Shown: piece after piece, positions 31,793 to 41,161 of the stretch
Layout of the letters: every line of letters begins with the position of its first letter
Position numbering within the stretch: the first letter of the stretch is position 1
From: UBA4285 sp050944355
Lineage (GTDB): Bacteria; Bacillota; Clostridia; Lachnospirales; Lachnospiraceae
DNA: 64,000 nucleotides
NCBI GenBank assembly: GCA_050944355.1
Contig: JBMNQX010000001.1
Coordinates: forward strand, 186,001-250,000
Direction of reading: 5' to 3'
Translations under genes and position numbers: made by a program
The notes under the pieces: generated by a model
What the model was told of the DNA's origin: nothing
The model's database searches: none
Seen by the model: the letters and a program-made list of their open reading frames with translations, nothing else

Positions 31793-34426
31793 ATGTCAAA
31801 GAAATGGATTTACCTGTTCACGGAAGGCAACGCCAATATGCGTGAACTTCTCGGCGGCAAGGGCGCAAACCTTGCAGAGATGACCAATCTCGGTCTTCCG
31901 GTTCCGCAGGGCTTCACGATTACGACGGAAGCCTGCACCCAGTATTACGAAGACGGCAGACAGATCAACGATGAGATCCGCGGCCAGATCGCAGAGTATA
32001 TGAAGAAGCTGGAAGCGATCACCGGCAAGAAGTTCGGTTCACGTGAGAACCCGCTCCTTGTTTCCGTCCGCTCGGGCGCGAGAGCTTCGATGCCCGGCAT
32101 GATGGACACTATTCTGAACCTCGGTCTGAACGAAGACGTTGTTCAGACGCTCGCTGAAAAGAGCAACAACCCGCGCTGGGCATGGGACTGCTACAGAAGA
32201 TTTATCCAGATGTTCTCTGATGTCGTGATGGAAGTTCCGAAGAGTGAATTCGAGAGACTCATCGATGCCAAGAAGAACGAAAAGGGCGTGACGGCAGACG
32301 TGGATCTCGACGCTGAAGATCTGAAGGATCTCGCCAATGAATTCAAGGAGAAGTATCAGGCGGCGATCGGCAAACCGTTCCCGACAGATCCGAAGGAGCA
32401 GCTGATTGAGGCCGTAAAGGCCGTATTCCGTTCCTGGGACAACCCGCGCGCGAATGTTTACCGCCGCGACAACGATATCCCGTACAGCTGGGGCACAGCC
32501 GTCAACGTTCAGATGATGGCGTTCGGCAACATGGGACCGACTTCCGGCTCCGGCGTTGCGTTTTCCCGCGATCCGGCTACCGGCGAGAACAAGTTCTACG
32601 CCGAAGTTCTTATGAACGCACAGGGCGAGGACGTTGTATCCGGCGCACGCACACCGATGAAGATCGATGAGATCAAGGTCAAGCTGCCGGAAATCTATAA
32701 GCAGCTTGTTGATATTTCAAACAAGCTTGAAGATCACTACAGAGACATGCAGGACATGGAGTTCACCATCGAAGACGGCAAGCTCTACATGCTGCAGTGC
32801 CGCAACGGCAAGAGAACAGCAAAGGCCGCTCTTAAGATCGCCTGCGATCTTGTCAAAGAGGGCAAGATCGACGAGAAGAAAGCCGTACTCATGGTCGACG
32901 CGCGCAACCTCGACACACTTCTTCACGGCTCGTTCACAAAGGAAACGGTAAAGAACGCCGTTCAGATCGGCAAGGGCCTTCCGGCCGCTCCGGGCGCTGC
33001 CTGCGGCAAGATCGTATTTACCGCTGAGGATGCAAAAGATGCCGCTGCAAAGGGCGAGAAAGTTGTTCTGGTAAGACGCGAGACTTCTCCGGAAGATATC
33101 GAAGGCATGAAAGCCGCTCAGGGCATTCTCACGGCGCGCGGCGGTATGACCAGCCATGCGGCTGTTGTCGCCCGCGGCATGGGTGCCTGCTGCGTCGCCG
33201 GGTGCTCTGACATCGCGTTTGCAGAGGATGAGAAGAGCTTCAAGCTCGGCGGAAAAGTTTACAGGGAAGGCGATGTCATTTCCTTCGACGGTTCTACCGG
33301 CAACATCTATGACGGCGCTCTCGAAGTTCAGGAAGGCGCGATCGAAGACGAAGATTTCGCGACACTCATGGGCTGGGCCGACAAGTACAGAAGACTGGAA
33401 GTCCGCACAAATGCCGATACGCCGACAGATGCAAAGAAGGCAAGAGAACTCGGCGCTCAGGGCATCGGTCTGTGCCGCACAGAGCATATGTTCTTCTCCG
33501 GCAACAGAATTGACGCGTTCCGCGAGATGATCTGCTCCGACACAGTTGAAGAGCGCGAGGAAGCGCTTGATAAGATTCTGCCGTATCAGCAGGGCGACTT
33601 TGAGCAGCTGTTTGAGGCCATGGAAGGCAATCCGGTAACGATTCGTTTCCTGGATCCGCCGCTCCATGAGTTCGTTCCGACGACAGAGGAAGAAATCAAG
33701 AAGCTCGCCGACACAAAGCACAAGACGGTTGATGAGATCAAAGATATCATCGCTTCTCTTCATGAGTTCAACCCGATGATGGGACACCGCGGCTGCCGTC
33801 TGACAGTTACCTATCCGGAAATCGGCCGCATGCAGACAAAAGCGGTCATCCGCGCTGCCATCAACGTTCAGAAGAAGCATCCGGACTGGAAGATTGTTCC
33901 GGAAATCATGATTCCGCTCGTATGCGACAAGAAAGAGCTTGACTTCGTAAAGAATGTCGTGGATGAGACGGCAAAGAAGGAGATCGCCGACGCCGGCATC
34001 GACATGCAGTATAAGGTCGGAACCATGATCGAGATTCCGAGAGCCGCTCTGATGGCCGATGAGATCGCACAGGACGCTGAGTTCTTCTGCTTCGGCACGA
34101 ACGATCTGACCCAGATGACATTCGGCTTCTCCCGCGATGACTCCGGAAAGTTCCTCGAGAGCTACTATGAGAGCAAGATTTTTGAGAACGATCCGTTTGC
34201 TAAGCTCGACCAGAACGGCGTAGGTCAGCTGATGCAGATCGCGGTAGAAAAGGGCAGAAAAGTACGCCCGAACCTCCACTGCGGAATCTGCGGCGAGCAC
34301 GGCGGCGATCCGAGCTCGATCGAGTTCTGCGACAAGATCGGTCTTGACTACGTATCCTGCTCTCCGTTCCGTGTGCCGATCGCAAGACTGGCCGCGGCGC
34401 AGGCTGCCATCAAGGACGAGAAATAA
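31793..34426 (+). CDS. ppdK: Pyruvate, phosphate dikinase
   Basis: An 877-residue cytoplasmic enzyme interconverting pyruvate + ATP + Pi and PEP + AMP + PPi. N-terminal ATP-grasp domain (LLGGKGANLAEMTNLGLPVP; VRSGARASMPGMMDTILNLG), the phosphohistidine swivel domain (GGMTSHAAVVARGMGACCV, catalytic His), and the C-terminal PEP/pyruvate barrel ending in CGICGEHGGDPSSIEFC. Length is standard. With pyruvate kinase encoded at 49.4 kb, the cell has both directions of PEP/pyruvate exchange. Likely monocistronic: own promoter and terminator. Codon use is noticeably more biased than its neighbours, as for a highly expressed gene. Confidence 0.97.
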   Translation: MSKKWIYLFTEGNANMRELLGGKGANLAEMTNLGLPVPQGFTITTEACTQYYEDGRQINDEIRGQIAEYMKKLEAITGKKFGSRENPLLVSVRSGARASMPGMMDTILNLGLNEDVVQTLAEKSNNPRWAWDCYRRFIQMFSDVVMEVPKSEFERLIDAKKNEKGVTADVDLDAEDLKDLANEFKEKYQAAIGKPFPTDPKEQLIEAVKAVFRSWDNPRANVYRRDNDIPYSWGTAVNVQMMAFGNMGPTSGSGVAFSRDPATGENKFYAEVLMNAQGEDVVSGARTPMKIDEIKVKLPEIYKQLVDISNKLEDHYRDMQDMEFTIEDGKLYMLQCRNGKRTAKAALKIACDLVKEGKIDEKKAVLMVDARNLDTLLHGSFTKETVKNAVQIGKGLPAAPGAACGKIVFTAEDAKDAAAKGEKVVLVRRETSPEDIEGMKAAQGILTARGGMTSHAAVVARGMGACCVAGCSDIAFAEDEKSFKLGGKVYREGDVISFDGSTGNIYDGALEVQEGAIEDEDFATLMGWADKYRRLEVRTNADTPTDAKKARELGAQGIGLCRTEHMFFSGNRIDAFREMICSDTVEEREEALDKILPYQQGDFEQLFEAMEGNPVTIRFLDPPLHEFVPTTEEEIKKLADTKHKTVDEIKDIIASLHEFNPMMGHRGCRLTVTYPEIGRMQTKAVIRAAINVQKKHPDWKIVPEIMIPLVCDKKELDFVKNVVDETAKKEIADAGIDMQYKVGTMIEIPRAALMADEIAQDAEFFCFGTNDLTQMTFGFSRDDSGKFLESYYESKIFENDPFAKLDQNGVGQLMQIAVEKGRKVRPNLHCGICGEHGGDPSSIEFCDKIGLDYVSCSPFRVPIARLAAAQAAIKDEK

Positions 34427-34456
34427 CAGAAGAAAAGAACAGCAATAATTTTGAGA

Positions 34457-34545
34457 GGCTGCTGCACTTGGACGGCACTTTTCAGGCGGACTGACAGAAT
34501 AGTCAGCTGCCTGGAAAGGACAGTCAGGGTTCAGCAGCCCTTTTT
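34457..34545 (+). ncRNA. Long structured element after ppdK ending in a terminator
   Basis: Outer stem GGCTGCTG/CAGCAGCC (34457-34464 with 34532-34539), a second stem TTTTCAGGC/GCCTGGAAA (34479-34487 with 34509-34517, one G-T pair) and a tip hairpin CTGAC/GTCAG, then five T. It is a strong three-tier hairpin of about 89 bases. It must act as the ppdK terminator; a stable small RNA from the 3' end is possible. Confidence 0.6.
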
Positions 34546-34563
34546 GCGCAGTAACGGTCGTCC

Positions 34564-34591
34564 TTTTCAAGCTGAACGGGAAATTGTATAA
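34564..34591 (+). promoter_or_regulatory. Promoter of the ParB-like/BMP gene
   Basis: TATAAT (34586-34591) preceded by TTG, with a poor -35 (TTTTCA) at about 16 bases. The leader to the ATG is about 50 bases. Confidence 0.5.
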
Positions 34592-34643
34592 TCAGTATGT
34601 TGATAAATCAAATAAAAACGGGCATCAGAGAAAGGACTTTGCA

Positions 34644-36572
34644 ATGGCAGCAGAGGATTATCAGAGCGCTCTCAAACTCGGACAGAGCGCATACAGAACC
34701 AGCGGCCACAAATATCTGCCGGCCCTGGACGAGATCTGCGAACGGTCTGTGATCGAAAAGGAGGACCGCATCGGAGTGGTGGACATTCCGCTGTATCTGA
34801 TCGTGGGGACGGCTCACAGGGGCAGAACAGAAGCATTTGCCAGCAATTTTATGCCGCTGCTCCCGCAGGACACGGAGTTCGGCGCCAAATGGATCGCACT
34901 TTCCATCAGCCATGAGGAAGAGGGAATCCACGACCCGATCAAGGTCATAGAGTATCTGCACAAATATTATGTGATTGAGGGCAATAAGCGTGTCAGTGTC
35001 ATGAAGTATTACGGCGCTTATTCGATCCGCGCGGATGTGACGATCTATGTGCCGAAACCATCAGATGATCCGCAGGTGAAGATTGAGCGGGCGTATCTGC
35101 CGTTTTATCATTCGACACTGATTCCCGAGATCTGGTTCAGCAAGCCGGAAAATTATGAGACGCTGATGAAACTCGTCGGAATCACGCCGGGCGAGGAATA
35201 TCCGAATGACAAGAGAACGGATCTCTCGAGCACGTTTATGCGTTTTAAAGAGGTTTTCCTGGCACACGGCGGCTCCAAGTTCAAATATCCTGTCGGCGAC
35301 GCCTTTCTGAGATTCATCCACATTCAGAACTATGAGGAGGTCATCCACTATTCACCGGCCGACATGGACAAATATGTCGTGCGCTACTGGGGCGAATTCG
35401 AACTGCTCGATCAGAACAGCGAAGAGTCCGCTGACGTCAAGCTGGCTCCGGACGAGAAGAAGTCCAGAAGTCTTCTTAGCTTTCTGATCCCGGGCGGCAC
35501 TTCGGTGAAAGCTCTGAAAGTGGGATTTGTCTATGAGCGCAATCCGGAAGTTTCTCAGTGGGCTTACGCGCACGAGCTGGGACGCAAATACCTTGAGGAA
35601 GTGTTCGGCGACGACCTCGTCACGGAGGTAAAATGCGACGTCAAAGTCGGCGAGACTGACGAATCCGCGATCGACGAACTCATCAGCAACGGCTGCAACG
35701 TCATTTTCGTGACAAATGCCGCTATGATCCTTGCCTGTGTCAAAGAGGCGGTTCTGCACCCGGAAGTGAAGATCCTCTGCAATTCTCTGGACATCAGCTA
35801 TAACAACGTCAGGACGTATTCCGCGAGACTCTACGAAGGGAAATTCCTGTCGGGCCTCCTGGCCGGCGCACTCACGAAGACCGGAAAAATCGGCTACGTC
35901 GCGAACACGCCGATCGCCGGCACATTTGCGGATATCAACGCATTTGCCATCGGGGCGGCAGCGGTCAATCCGGACGCGAGAGTTTACCTGTCCTGGTCGG
36001 GGCTGAAGGAAGATGATTATTATGAGGACCTCTACAAAGAGGGATGTGATCTGATTTCGACGCACGAGATGGTCATTCCGAATTCGACAAAGCGTCGTTT
36101 CGGACTTTTTAAGCGGGGCCGGAATGATGAACCTGTCTATGTGGCCATGACGCTGTTCCATTGGGGCATCTTTTATGAGAAAATGATTGAAAGTATTGTT
36201 TCCGGCTCGTGGAAAAAGGATAATGAAGTCAAGGCCCTCAATTATTGGTGGGGAATGAGTGCGGGCGTTGTTGAGTTCTTCATGTCCGGGCAGATTCCGG
36301 AGCCGACGGCAAGGCTTGTGAATTATTTCGAAAAAGGAATCAAAAACAAGGAATTTCAGCCGTTCACCGGGCACCTGATCCGCCAGGACGGGACTGATGC
36401 CAATCCGGAAACAAAAGAACTCGGCTATGAGCAGATCGTGGGAATGGACTATCTGCTGCAGAATGTAATCGGGACGATCCCCCGCGTAAAACAGCTTGAC
36501 GACGACGCGAAACAGCTGGTCGCCGCCCAGGGGGTAATCGACAAGGAAGGTATATTGCTGAAAAGCGAGTAA
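34644..36572 (+). CDS. Cytoplasmic ParB-like / BMP-family (Med-type) fusion protein
   Basis: A 642-residue protein with no signal peptide, lipobox or membrane segment. Residues about 35-150 carry a ParB/Srx-like fold pattern (IEYLHKYYVIEGNKRVSVMK, with the conserved EGNKR box at 112-116). After a linker, residues about 290-600 match the BMP/Med family of substrate-binding proteins, which bind purine nucleosides (LKVGFVYERNPEVSQWAY; VIFVTNAAMILACV; GKIGYVANTPIAGTFADINAFAIGA, quoted in parts). Such domains are normally extracytoplasmic lipoproteins; here it is inside, so a nucleoside sensor coupled to a ParB-like effector is a plausible inference. ATG 34644 follows AAAGGA. A metallophosphoesterase gene follows after seven bases. 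Confidence 0.7.
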   Translation: MAAEDYQSALKLGQSAYRTSGHKYLPALDEICERSVIEKEDRIGVVDIPLYLIVGTAHRGRTEAFASNFMPLLPQDTEFGAKWIALSISHEEEGIHDPIKVIEYLHKYYVIEGNKRVSVMKYYGAYSIRADVTIYVPKPSDDPQVKIERAYLPFYHSTLIPEIWFSKPENYETLMKLVGITPGEEYPNDKRTDLSSTFMRFKEVFLAHGGSKFKYPVGDAFLRFIHIQNYEEVIHYSPADMDKYVVRYWGEFELLDQNSEESADVKLAPDEKKSRSLLSFLIPGGTSVKALKVGFVYERNPEVSQWAYAHELGRKYLEEVFGDDLVTEVKCDVKVGETDESAIDELISNGCNVIFVTNAAMILACVKEAVLHPEVKILCNSLDISYNNVRTYSARLYEGKFLSGLLAGALTKTGKIGYVANTPIAGTFADINAFAIGAAAVNPDARVYLSWSGLKEDDYYEDLYKEGCDLISTHEMVIPNSTKRRFGLFKRGRNDEPVYVAMTLFHWGIFYEKMIESIVSGSWKKDNEVKALNYWWGMSAGVVEFFMSGQIPEPTARLVNYFEKGIKNKEFQPFTGHLIRQDGTDANPETKELGYEQIVGMDYLLQNVIGTIPRVKQLDDDAKQLVAAQGVIDKEGILLKSE

Positions 36573-36579
36573 ACGGGAC

Positions 36580-37227
36580 ATGAAGATACTGTTTCTGGCG
36601 GATGAACCGGATCCGTATTACTATGAATTTTTTGACAAGACAAAATTTGATGAACTGGATCTGATTGTTTCCTGCGGTGATCTGAAGCCGGAATATGTAT
36701 CGTTCTTTGCGACGATGAGCCGTGTTCCGGTTCTGTATGTGCGCGGCAATCACGACGACGTCTATGCGTCAAATCCGCCGGGCGGATGCGAGTGTATTGA
36801 GGACCGGGTCTATATCTACAAAGGAGTGCGGTTTGTGGGACTCGGGGGCAGTATGCGCTATAAGCCGGGCGACAACCAGTACACGGACAGGGAAATGGCT
36901 CACCGCGTCAGGAAGCTGCACTGGCAGCTGATGCACAGCGGCGGGGCAGATATACTTGTCACGCACGCGCCCGCGAAGGGCGTCGGCGATGACAAGGATC
37001 CGTGTCACACGGGATTCAGCAGTTTTAATGAATTTATCGACAAATACCACCCGGCTTATCATGTCCACGGGCATGTGCATATCAACTACGGGCGGCAGTT
37101 TGTCCGGGAAATGCAGGTAAACAACACGACAGTCATCAATGCGTATCAGCATTATCTGCTGGAAATACCGGACATCGTGACGGAAGACGCAAAGCGGCAT
37201 TCGCTTGCGAAGGTCTTTCGTATATGA
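36580..37227 (+). CDS. Calcineurin-like metallophosphoesterase
   Basis: A 215-residue metallophosphoesterase. Motifs II-V are present: SCGDLKPEY, VRGNHDD, VTHAPAKG and HVHGHVHINYG. Motif I, normally DxH, reads LADEPDP here, so one metal-ligating His is absent. Phosphodiesterase activity is likely but possibly altered. The gene is seven bases after the ParB-like/BMP fusion and surely cotranscribed with it, which suggests a nucleotide or nucleoside-phosphate substrate (inference). Confidence 0.8.
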   Translation: MKILFLADEPDPYYYEFFDKTKFDELDLIVSCGDLKPEYVSFFATMSRVPVLYVRGNHDDVYASNPPGGCECIEDRVYIYKGVRFVGLGGSMRYKPGDNQYTDREMAHRVRKLHWQLMHSGGADILVTHAPAKGVGDDKDPCHTGFSSFNEFIDKYHPAYHVHGHVHINYGRQFVREMQVNNTTVINAYQHYLLEIPDIVTEDAKRHSLAKVFRI

Positions 37228-37233
37228 TACTAT
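37205..37233 (+). promoter_or_regulatory. Promoter of asd
   Basis: TTGCGA (37205-37210) and TACTAT (37228-37233), 17-base spacing and TG extension (TGA TACTAT). It overlaps the end of the metallophosphoesterase gene. Confidence 0.65.
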
Positions 37234-37292
37234 ATTTTGAAACCTGGCGGTCATGCCGTCTGGTTTCAGACAAAGAAAGGCTGGGAACATCT

Positions 37293-38399
37293 ATGAGCGA
37301 AAAATTTAAGGTTGGTATCCTTGGCGCAACTGGTATGGTCGGACAGCGCTTTGTACTTCTTCTGGAGAACCATCCGTGGTTCAAACCTGTCTGTGTGGCG
37401 GCTTCGGGGCGAAGCGCCGGAAAGACGTATGAAGAAGCGGTGAACGGGCGCTGGAAGATGGATGTTCCGACGCCGGATTACGTCAAAAAAATGCAGGTCC
37501 TCGACATGGACAAGGATTTTGACAAGATCGTCTCCATGGTCGATTTCGTGTTCTGCGCCGTCAATATGCCGAAGGATCAGATCCGCGCGCTGGAAGAGCG
37601 CTACGCAAAGGCGGAAGTTCCGGTGATTTCAAACAACTCCGCGAATCGCTGGACGCCGGATGTGCCGATGGTGATCCCGGAGATCAACCCGGAGCACCTG
37701 AGTGTGATTGAGGCTCAGAAAGAGAGACTCGGAACAAAGCGCGGATTTATCTGCGTAAAGCCGAACTGCTCGATTCAGAGTTATACGCCGGCCATCAACG
37801 CGCTGCTTGAGTTCCGCCCGAAACTCGTCGTGGCGACGACGTATCAGGCTATTTCCGGTGCCGGCAAGACATTTGCCCAGTGGCCGGAGATGGAAGGAAA
37901 CATCATCCCGTACATCGCGGGCGAGGAGGAGAAATCCGAGAGAGAGCCTCTGCGCATCTGGGGCAAGGTTGTCGACGGCAGGATTGTGCCGGCGACGGAA
38001 CCCGTCATCACATGTCAGTGCCTGAGAGTGCCGGTTCTGAACGGCCACACGGCGGCGGTATTCGTGAATTTTGAGCGCAAGCCCACTAAAGAGCAGATCA
38101 TCGACAAATGGACGAGCTACAAGGGTGTTCCGCAGGAGATGAAACTGCCGAGCGCTCCGGAGCAGTTCATTCAGTATCTTGACGAGCCGGACAGACCGCA
38201 GGTCCGCATGGATGTGAATTTTGAGCACGGCATGGGAATTTCGCTCGGACGTCTCAGAGAGGACAGCGTATTCGACTATAAGTTCATCGGTCTTTCACAC
38301 AACACGCTGCGCGGCGCCGCCGGCGGCGCTGTTGAAATCGCCGAACTTCTCGCCGCAAAAGGATATCTGGATGGCGGGGAAGCAAAGAACAGAATCTGA
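37293..38399 (+). CDS. asd: Aspartate-semialdehyde dehydrogenase
   Basis: A 368-residue NADP-dependent dehydrogenase that reduces aspartyl phosphate to aspartate semialdehyde, the branch point to lysine/diaminopimelate, threonine and methionine. Rossmann motif GILGATGMVGQRF; catalytic Cys in KPNCSIQ; the RVPVLNGHTAAVFV and MDVNFEHGMG regions fit the archaeal/fungal-type subgroup that is also found in Clostridia. ATG 37293 is chosen over the 23-codon upstream extension, which overlaps the promoter. It is monocistronic with its own terminator. Confidence 0.95.
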   Translation: MSEKFKVGILGATGMVGQRFVLLLENHPWFKPVCVAASGRSAGKTYEEAVNGRWKMDVPTPDYVKKMQVLDMDKDFDKIVSMVDFVFCAVNMPKDQIRALEERYAKAEVPVISNNSANRWTPDVPMVIPEINPEHLSVIEAQKERLGTKRGFICVKPNCSIQSYTPAINALLEFRPKLVVATTYQAISGAGKTFAQWPEMEGNIIPYIAGEEEKSEREPLRIWGKVVDGRIVPATEPVITCQCLRVPVLNGHTAAVFVNFERKPTKEQIIDKWTSYKGVPQEMKLPSAPEQFIQYLDEPDRPQVRMDVNFEHGMGISLGRLREDSVFDYKFIGLSHNTLRGAAGGAVEIAELLAAKGYLDGGEAKNRI

Positions 38400-38415
38400 T
38401 TTTCGTTTCAAAAAA

Positions 38416-38455
38416 GGCATGTCCGGTGTATTATAAAGACGGACATGTCTTTTTT
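38416..38455 (+). terminator. Terminator of asd
   Basis: GGCATGTCCG/CGGACATGTC stem with one G-T pair, then six T. A second weaker hairpin, GTCCG/CGGAC, follows at about 38462-38489. Confidence 0.88.
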
Positions 38456-38511
38456 CTTTCTGTCCGAAATGTCATCGGACGGATTTTTCACTCACAACTG
38501 CAAGGAGAAAC

Positions 38512-39108
38512 ATGAAGAATAACCAGTTTTTTGCCATGCTCAGCCGGATGAAGTACATCAACCGGTGGGGCCTTATGCGCAATACGAGGCAGGAGAACAA
38601 CTGTGAACACTCTCTTGAGACGGCTTATATTGCCCACGCACTCGGACTGATCACCAATCATTATTTTGGCGGCCACGTCGATGCCGAGCGGCTGGCAGTC
38701 CTGGGAATGTTCCACGATGTGACGGAGATTATTACGGGCGATATGCCGACGCCTGTCAAGTATTTCAGTCCTGTGATCCGCGAGGCGTACTCAGATGTCG
38801 AACAGGTCGCGAGGGATCAGCTGCTGCTGGGGCTGCCTGAGGAAATGAGGGACGATTACAGCAGCCTTCTTCTGCCGACAGAAGAAGAGGCGGATCTGTG
38901 GCGCTACGTCAAGGCGGCCGACAGCATCTCTGCGTATCTCAAGTGCGTCGAGGAGCGCAACATGGGAAATGTCGATTTCCGCGACGCCGAAACCTCTATC
39001 CTGCAGAAAATTCACAAGATGAATCTGCCCGCGGCGGAATACTTCCTGGACAATTTCCTGCCGGCTTACGAGAGCACACTCGACAAGTCCGGAGAGCAGG
39101 AGAGCTGA
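38512..39108 (+). CDS. yfbR: 5'-deoxynucleotidase YfbR-like HD protein
   Basis: A 198-residue HD-domain phosphohydrolase that removes phosphate from 2'-deoxynucleoside 5'-monophosphates. Metal ligands are visible: NNCEHSLETA (His), MFHDVTEIITGDMPTPVKY (HD plus the YfbR-specific stretch) and KAADSISAYLKC (Asp). Length equals E. coli YfbR. The start follows CAAGGAG. It is first in an operon with topB, glmS and a hexapeptide protein. Confidence 0.9.
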   Translation: MKNNQFFAMLSRMKYINRWGLMRNTRQENNCEHSLETAYIAHALGLITNHYFGGHVDAERLAVLGMFHDVTEIITGDMPTPVKYFSPVIREAYSDVEQVARDQLLLGLPEEMRDDYSSLLLPTEEEADLWRYVKAADSISAYLKCVEERNMGNVDFRDAETSILQKIHKMNLPAAEYFLDNFLPAYESTLDKSGEQES

Positions 39109-39115
39109 AGCGCGC

Positions 39116-41158
39116 ATGGACAAATATGTATTTATAGCGGAAAAACCCAGCGTGGCCAGACAGTTTGCCGAGGCCCTGCACCTGAATTTCCAGAAGCGCG
39201 ACGGGTATCTTGAGTCCGAGAACACATTTGTCACGTGGTGCGTCGGGCATCTTGTGACGATGTCATATCCGGAAAGTTATGATCCGAAGCTCAAAAAATG
39301 GTCTTTTGACACGCTCCCGTTCATACCGGACACGTTCCGGTATGAGGTCATCAAGGATGTGAAGAAGCAGTTTGACATCGTAAAGGGACTTCTGACGCGA
39401 GAGGACGTCAAGAGAATTTATGTCTGCACGGATTCCGGGCGCGAAGGAGAGTACATCTACCGTCTTGTGAAGCAGGAGGCCGGCGTGACCGGCAAGGATG
39501 AGCGGCGCGTCTGGATCGATTCTCAGACCGAAGAGGAAATCCATAAAGGAATCAAAAACGCGAAACCGGAGAGCGAATACGACAGCATCGCCGACGCCGC
39601 ATATCTGAGGGCGAAAGAAGATTATCTGATGGGAATCAATTTTTCCCGCGCCATGACGCTCCGATACGGCAGAGGAATGGCTTCGTTTCTGCACCGGAAA
39701 TACGCCGTCATTTCGGTAGGCCGTGTCATGACGTGCGTCCTGGGAATGGTTGTGAGGCGAGAGCGCGAGATCCGTCAGTTCGTCCCGGAGACGTTCTACC
39801 GGGTGGGCGCGAAGACGGAGCCTGGATTTGAGGCGGAGTGGAAGCTGAATGACAAGAGCGCTTACGCGGGAAATCAGCAGCTGTATAAAGACGTCGGATT
39901 CCGGGAAAAGAAAACGGCGCAGCAGATGATTCAGTCGCTCTCGGCCGGCGGTTTCCCGGTCACAGGCGTGATCAGCGCGTTTTCAAACCGTCAGGAGAAG
40001 CAGAATCCCCCTCTTCTTTACAATCTGGCGGAAATTCAGAACGACTGCTCGAGAAAATTTCACATCAGCCCGGATCAGACGCTCTCCATTATTCAGGAAC
40101 TGTATGAGAAGCGCCTTGTGACGTATCCGAGAACGGACGCGCGGGTTCTTTCGAGCGCCGTCGCAAAGGAAATCGACAAGAATATCAGAGGGCTTACATC
40201 GCTGCCGGACACAGATATCGCAAAAGCGGCCGACGGGATCCTTAAAAGCGGGGCCGAAAAAAAGATCGGAAAGACGCGCTATACAAACGACAAGCTGATC
40301 ACCGATCACTATGCGATTATTCCGACCGGAAACACGGGTGCGGCGCGGAACCTGAGCGGTCTTTCGCGATCTGTCTATGAGCTGATCTGCCGCCGGTTTC
40401 TTTCGATTTTCATGCCTCCGGCAAAATACCGGAAAATCGCGCTGACAATCGATGTCCCAAACGGCGGTCACACGGAGACGTTCACGGCATCGGTGCGCGT
40501 GCTGATTGACCCCGGCTACCGGAAAGTCGCCGGCCTTAACGAAAAAGAATCCGGCGCGGGCGGAAAACAGGAAAACTCAGCGGAAGAAGGCGACAGGCTG
40601 GCTGGTGAGGGCTCGGCGGAAATATTGCAAAAACTCCATAAAGGCGATAAGATCAATATACTTTCTTTTGATATAAAGGAAGGAAAAACGACACCTCCGA
40701 AGCGCTATACGACCGGTTCGATGATTCTGGCCATGGAAAATGCGGGTCAGCTGATCGAGGATGAAGAACTCAGGGAACAGATCAAAGGTTCCGGAATCGG
40801 AACGAGCGCGACGAGAGCGGAGATTCTGAGCAAGCTCGAGAGGATTCATTATCTCTCTGTCAGCAAAAAGACACAGGTCATGAAACCGACGCTGTACGGC
40901 GAGATGGTGTACGACGCGGTCTATGTGTCGATGAGACAGATGCTGAATCCGGAACTCACAGCCAGCTGGGAAAAAGGCCTGACGATGGTGGCGGATAAGA
41001 CGATCGCCCCGGAAGAGTATATGGAAAAGCTGAAGGCTTTCATTGTCCACCGGACGAATCAGGTTAAGCAGACATCCAATCAGGGTCAGATGCAGAGGAT
41101 GTACGCCGCTGACGCCGCTTATTACGGAACGGCTGGCCGGAAAAAGGAAGGAGAATGA
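39116..41158 (+). CDS. topB: DNA topoisomerase III (type IA)
   Basis: A 680-residue type IA topoisomerase that relaxes negative supercoils and decatenates DNA. TOPRIM domain at the N terminus (FIAEKPSVARQFAEAL; CTDSGREGEYIYRLV with the acidic DxD-like centre), catalytic tyrosine in LVTYPRTDARVLS, and SKLERIHYL with the GIGTSATRAEIL block. No C-terminal zinc fingers are present, so it is the short form. The middle has an insertion (about residues 455-525) that is Lys/Glu-rich. It starts seven bases after yfbR, and glmS starts three bases after its stop. Confidence 0.93.
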   Translation: MDKYVFIAEKPSVARQFAEALHLNFQKRDGYLESENTFVTWCVGHLVTMSYPESYDPKLKKWSFDTLPFIPDTFRYEVIKDVKKQFDIVKGLLTREDVKRIYVCTDSGREGEYIYRLVKQEAGVTGKDERRVWIDSQTEEEIHKGIKNAKPESEYDSIADAAYLRAKEDYLMGINFSRAMTLRYGRGMASFLHRKYAVISVGRVMTCVLGMVVRREREIRQFVPETFYRVGAKTEPGFEAEWKLNDKSAYAGNQQLYKDVGFREKKTAQQMIQSLSAGGFPVTGVISAFSNRQEKQNPPLLYNLAEIQNDCSRKFHISPDQTLSIIQELYEKRLVTYPRTDARVLSSAVAKEIDKNIRGLTSLPDTDIAKAADGILKSGAEKKIGKTRYTNDKLITDHYAIIPTGNTGAARNLSGLSRSVYELICRRFLSIFMPPAKYRKIALTIDVPNGGHTETFTASVRVLIDPGYRKVAGLNEKESGAGGKQENSAEEGDRLAGEGSAEILQKLHKGDKINILSFDIKEGKTTPPKRYTTGSMILAMENAGQLIEDEELREQIKGSGIGTSATRAEILSKLERIHYLSVSKKTQVMKPTLYGEMVYDAVYVSMRQMLNPELTASWEKGLTMVADKTIAPEEYMEKLKAFIVHRTNQVKQTSNQGQMQRMYAADAAYYGTAGRKKEGE

Positions 41159-41161
41159 GAA

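Noticed and set aside
32717..34570. A 617-codon open frame on the strand opposite ppdK
   Set aside because: It is the antisense shadow of ppdK, made possible by biased codon use; no ribosome site, no recognisable family, and ppdK is certain.
41159..41161. glmS ribozyme
   Set aside because: Only three bases separate topB and glmS; no ribozyme core is possible there.
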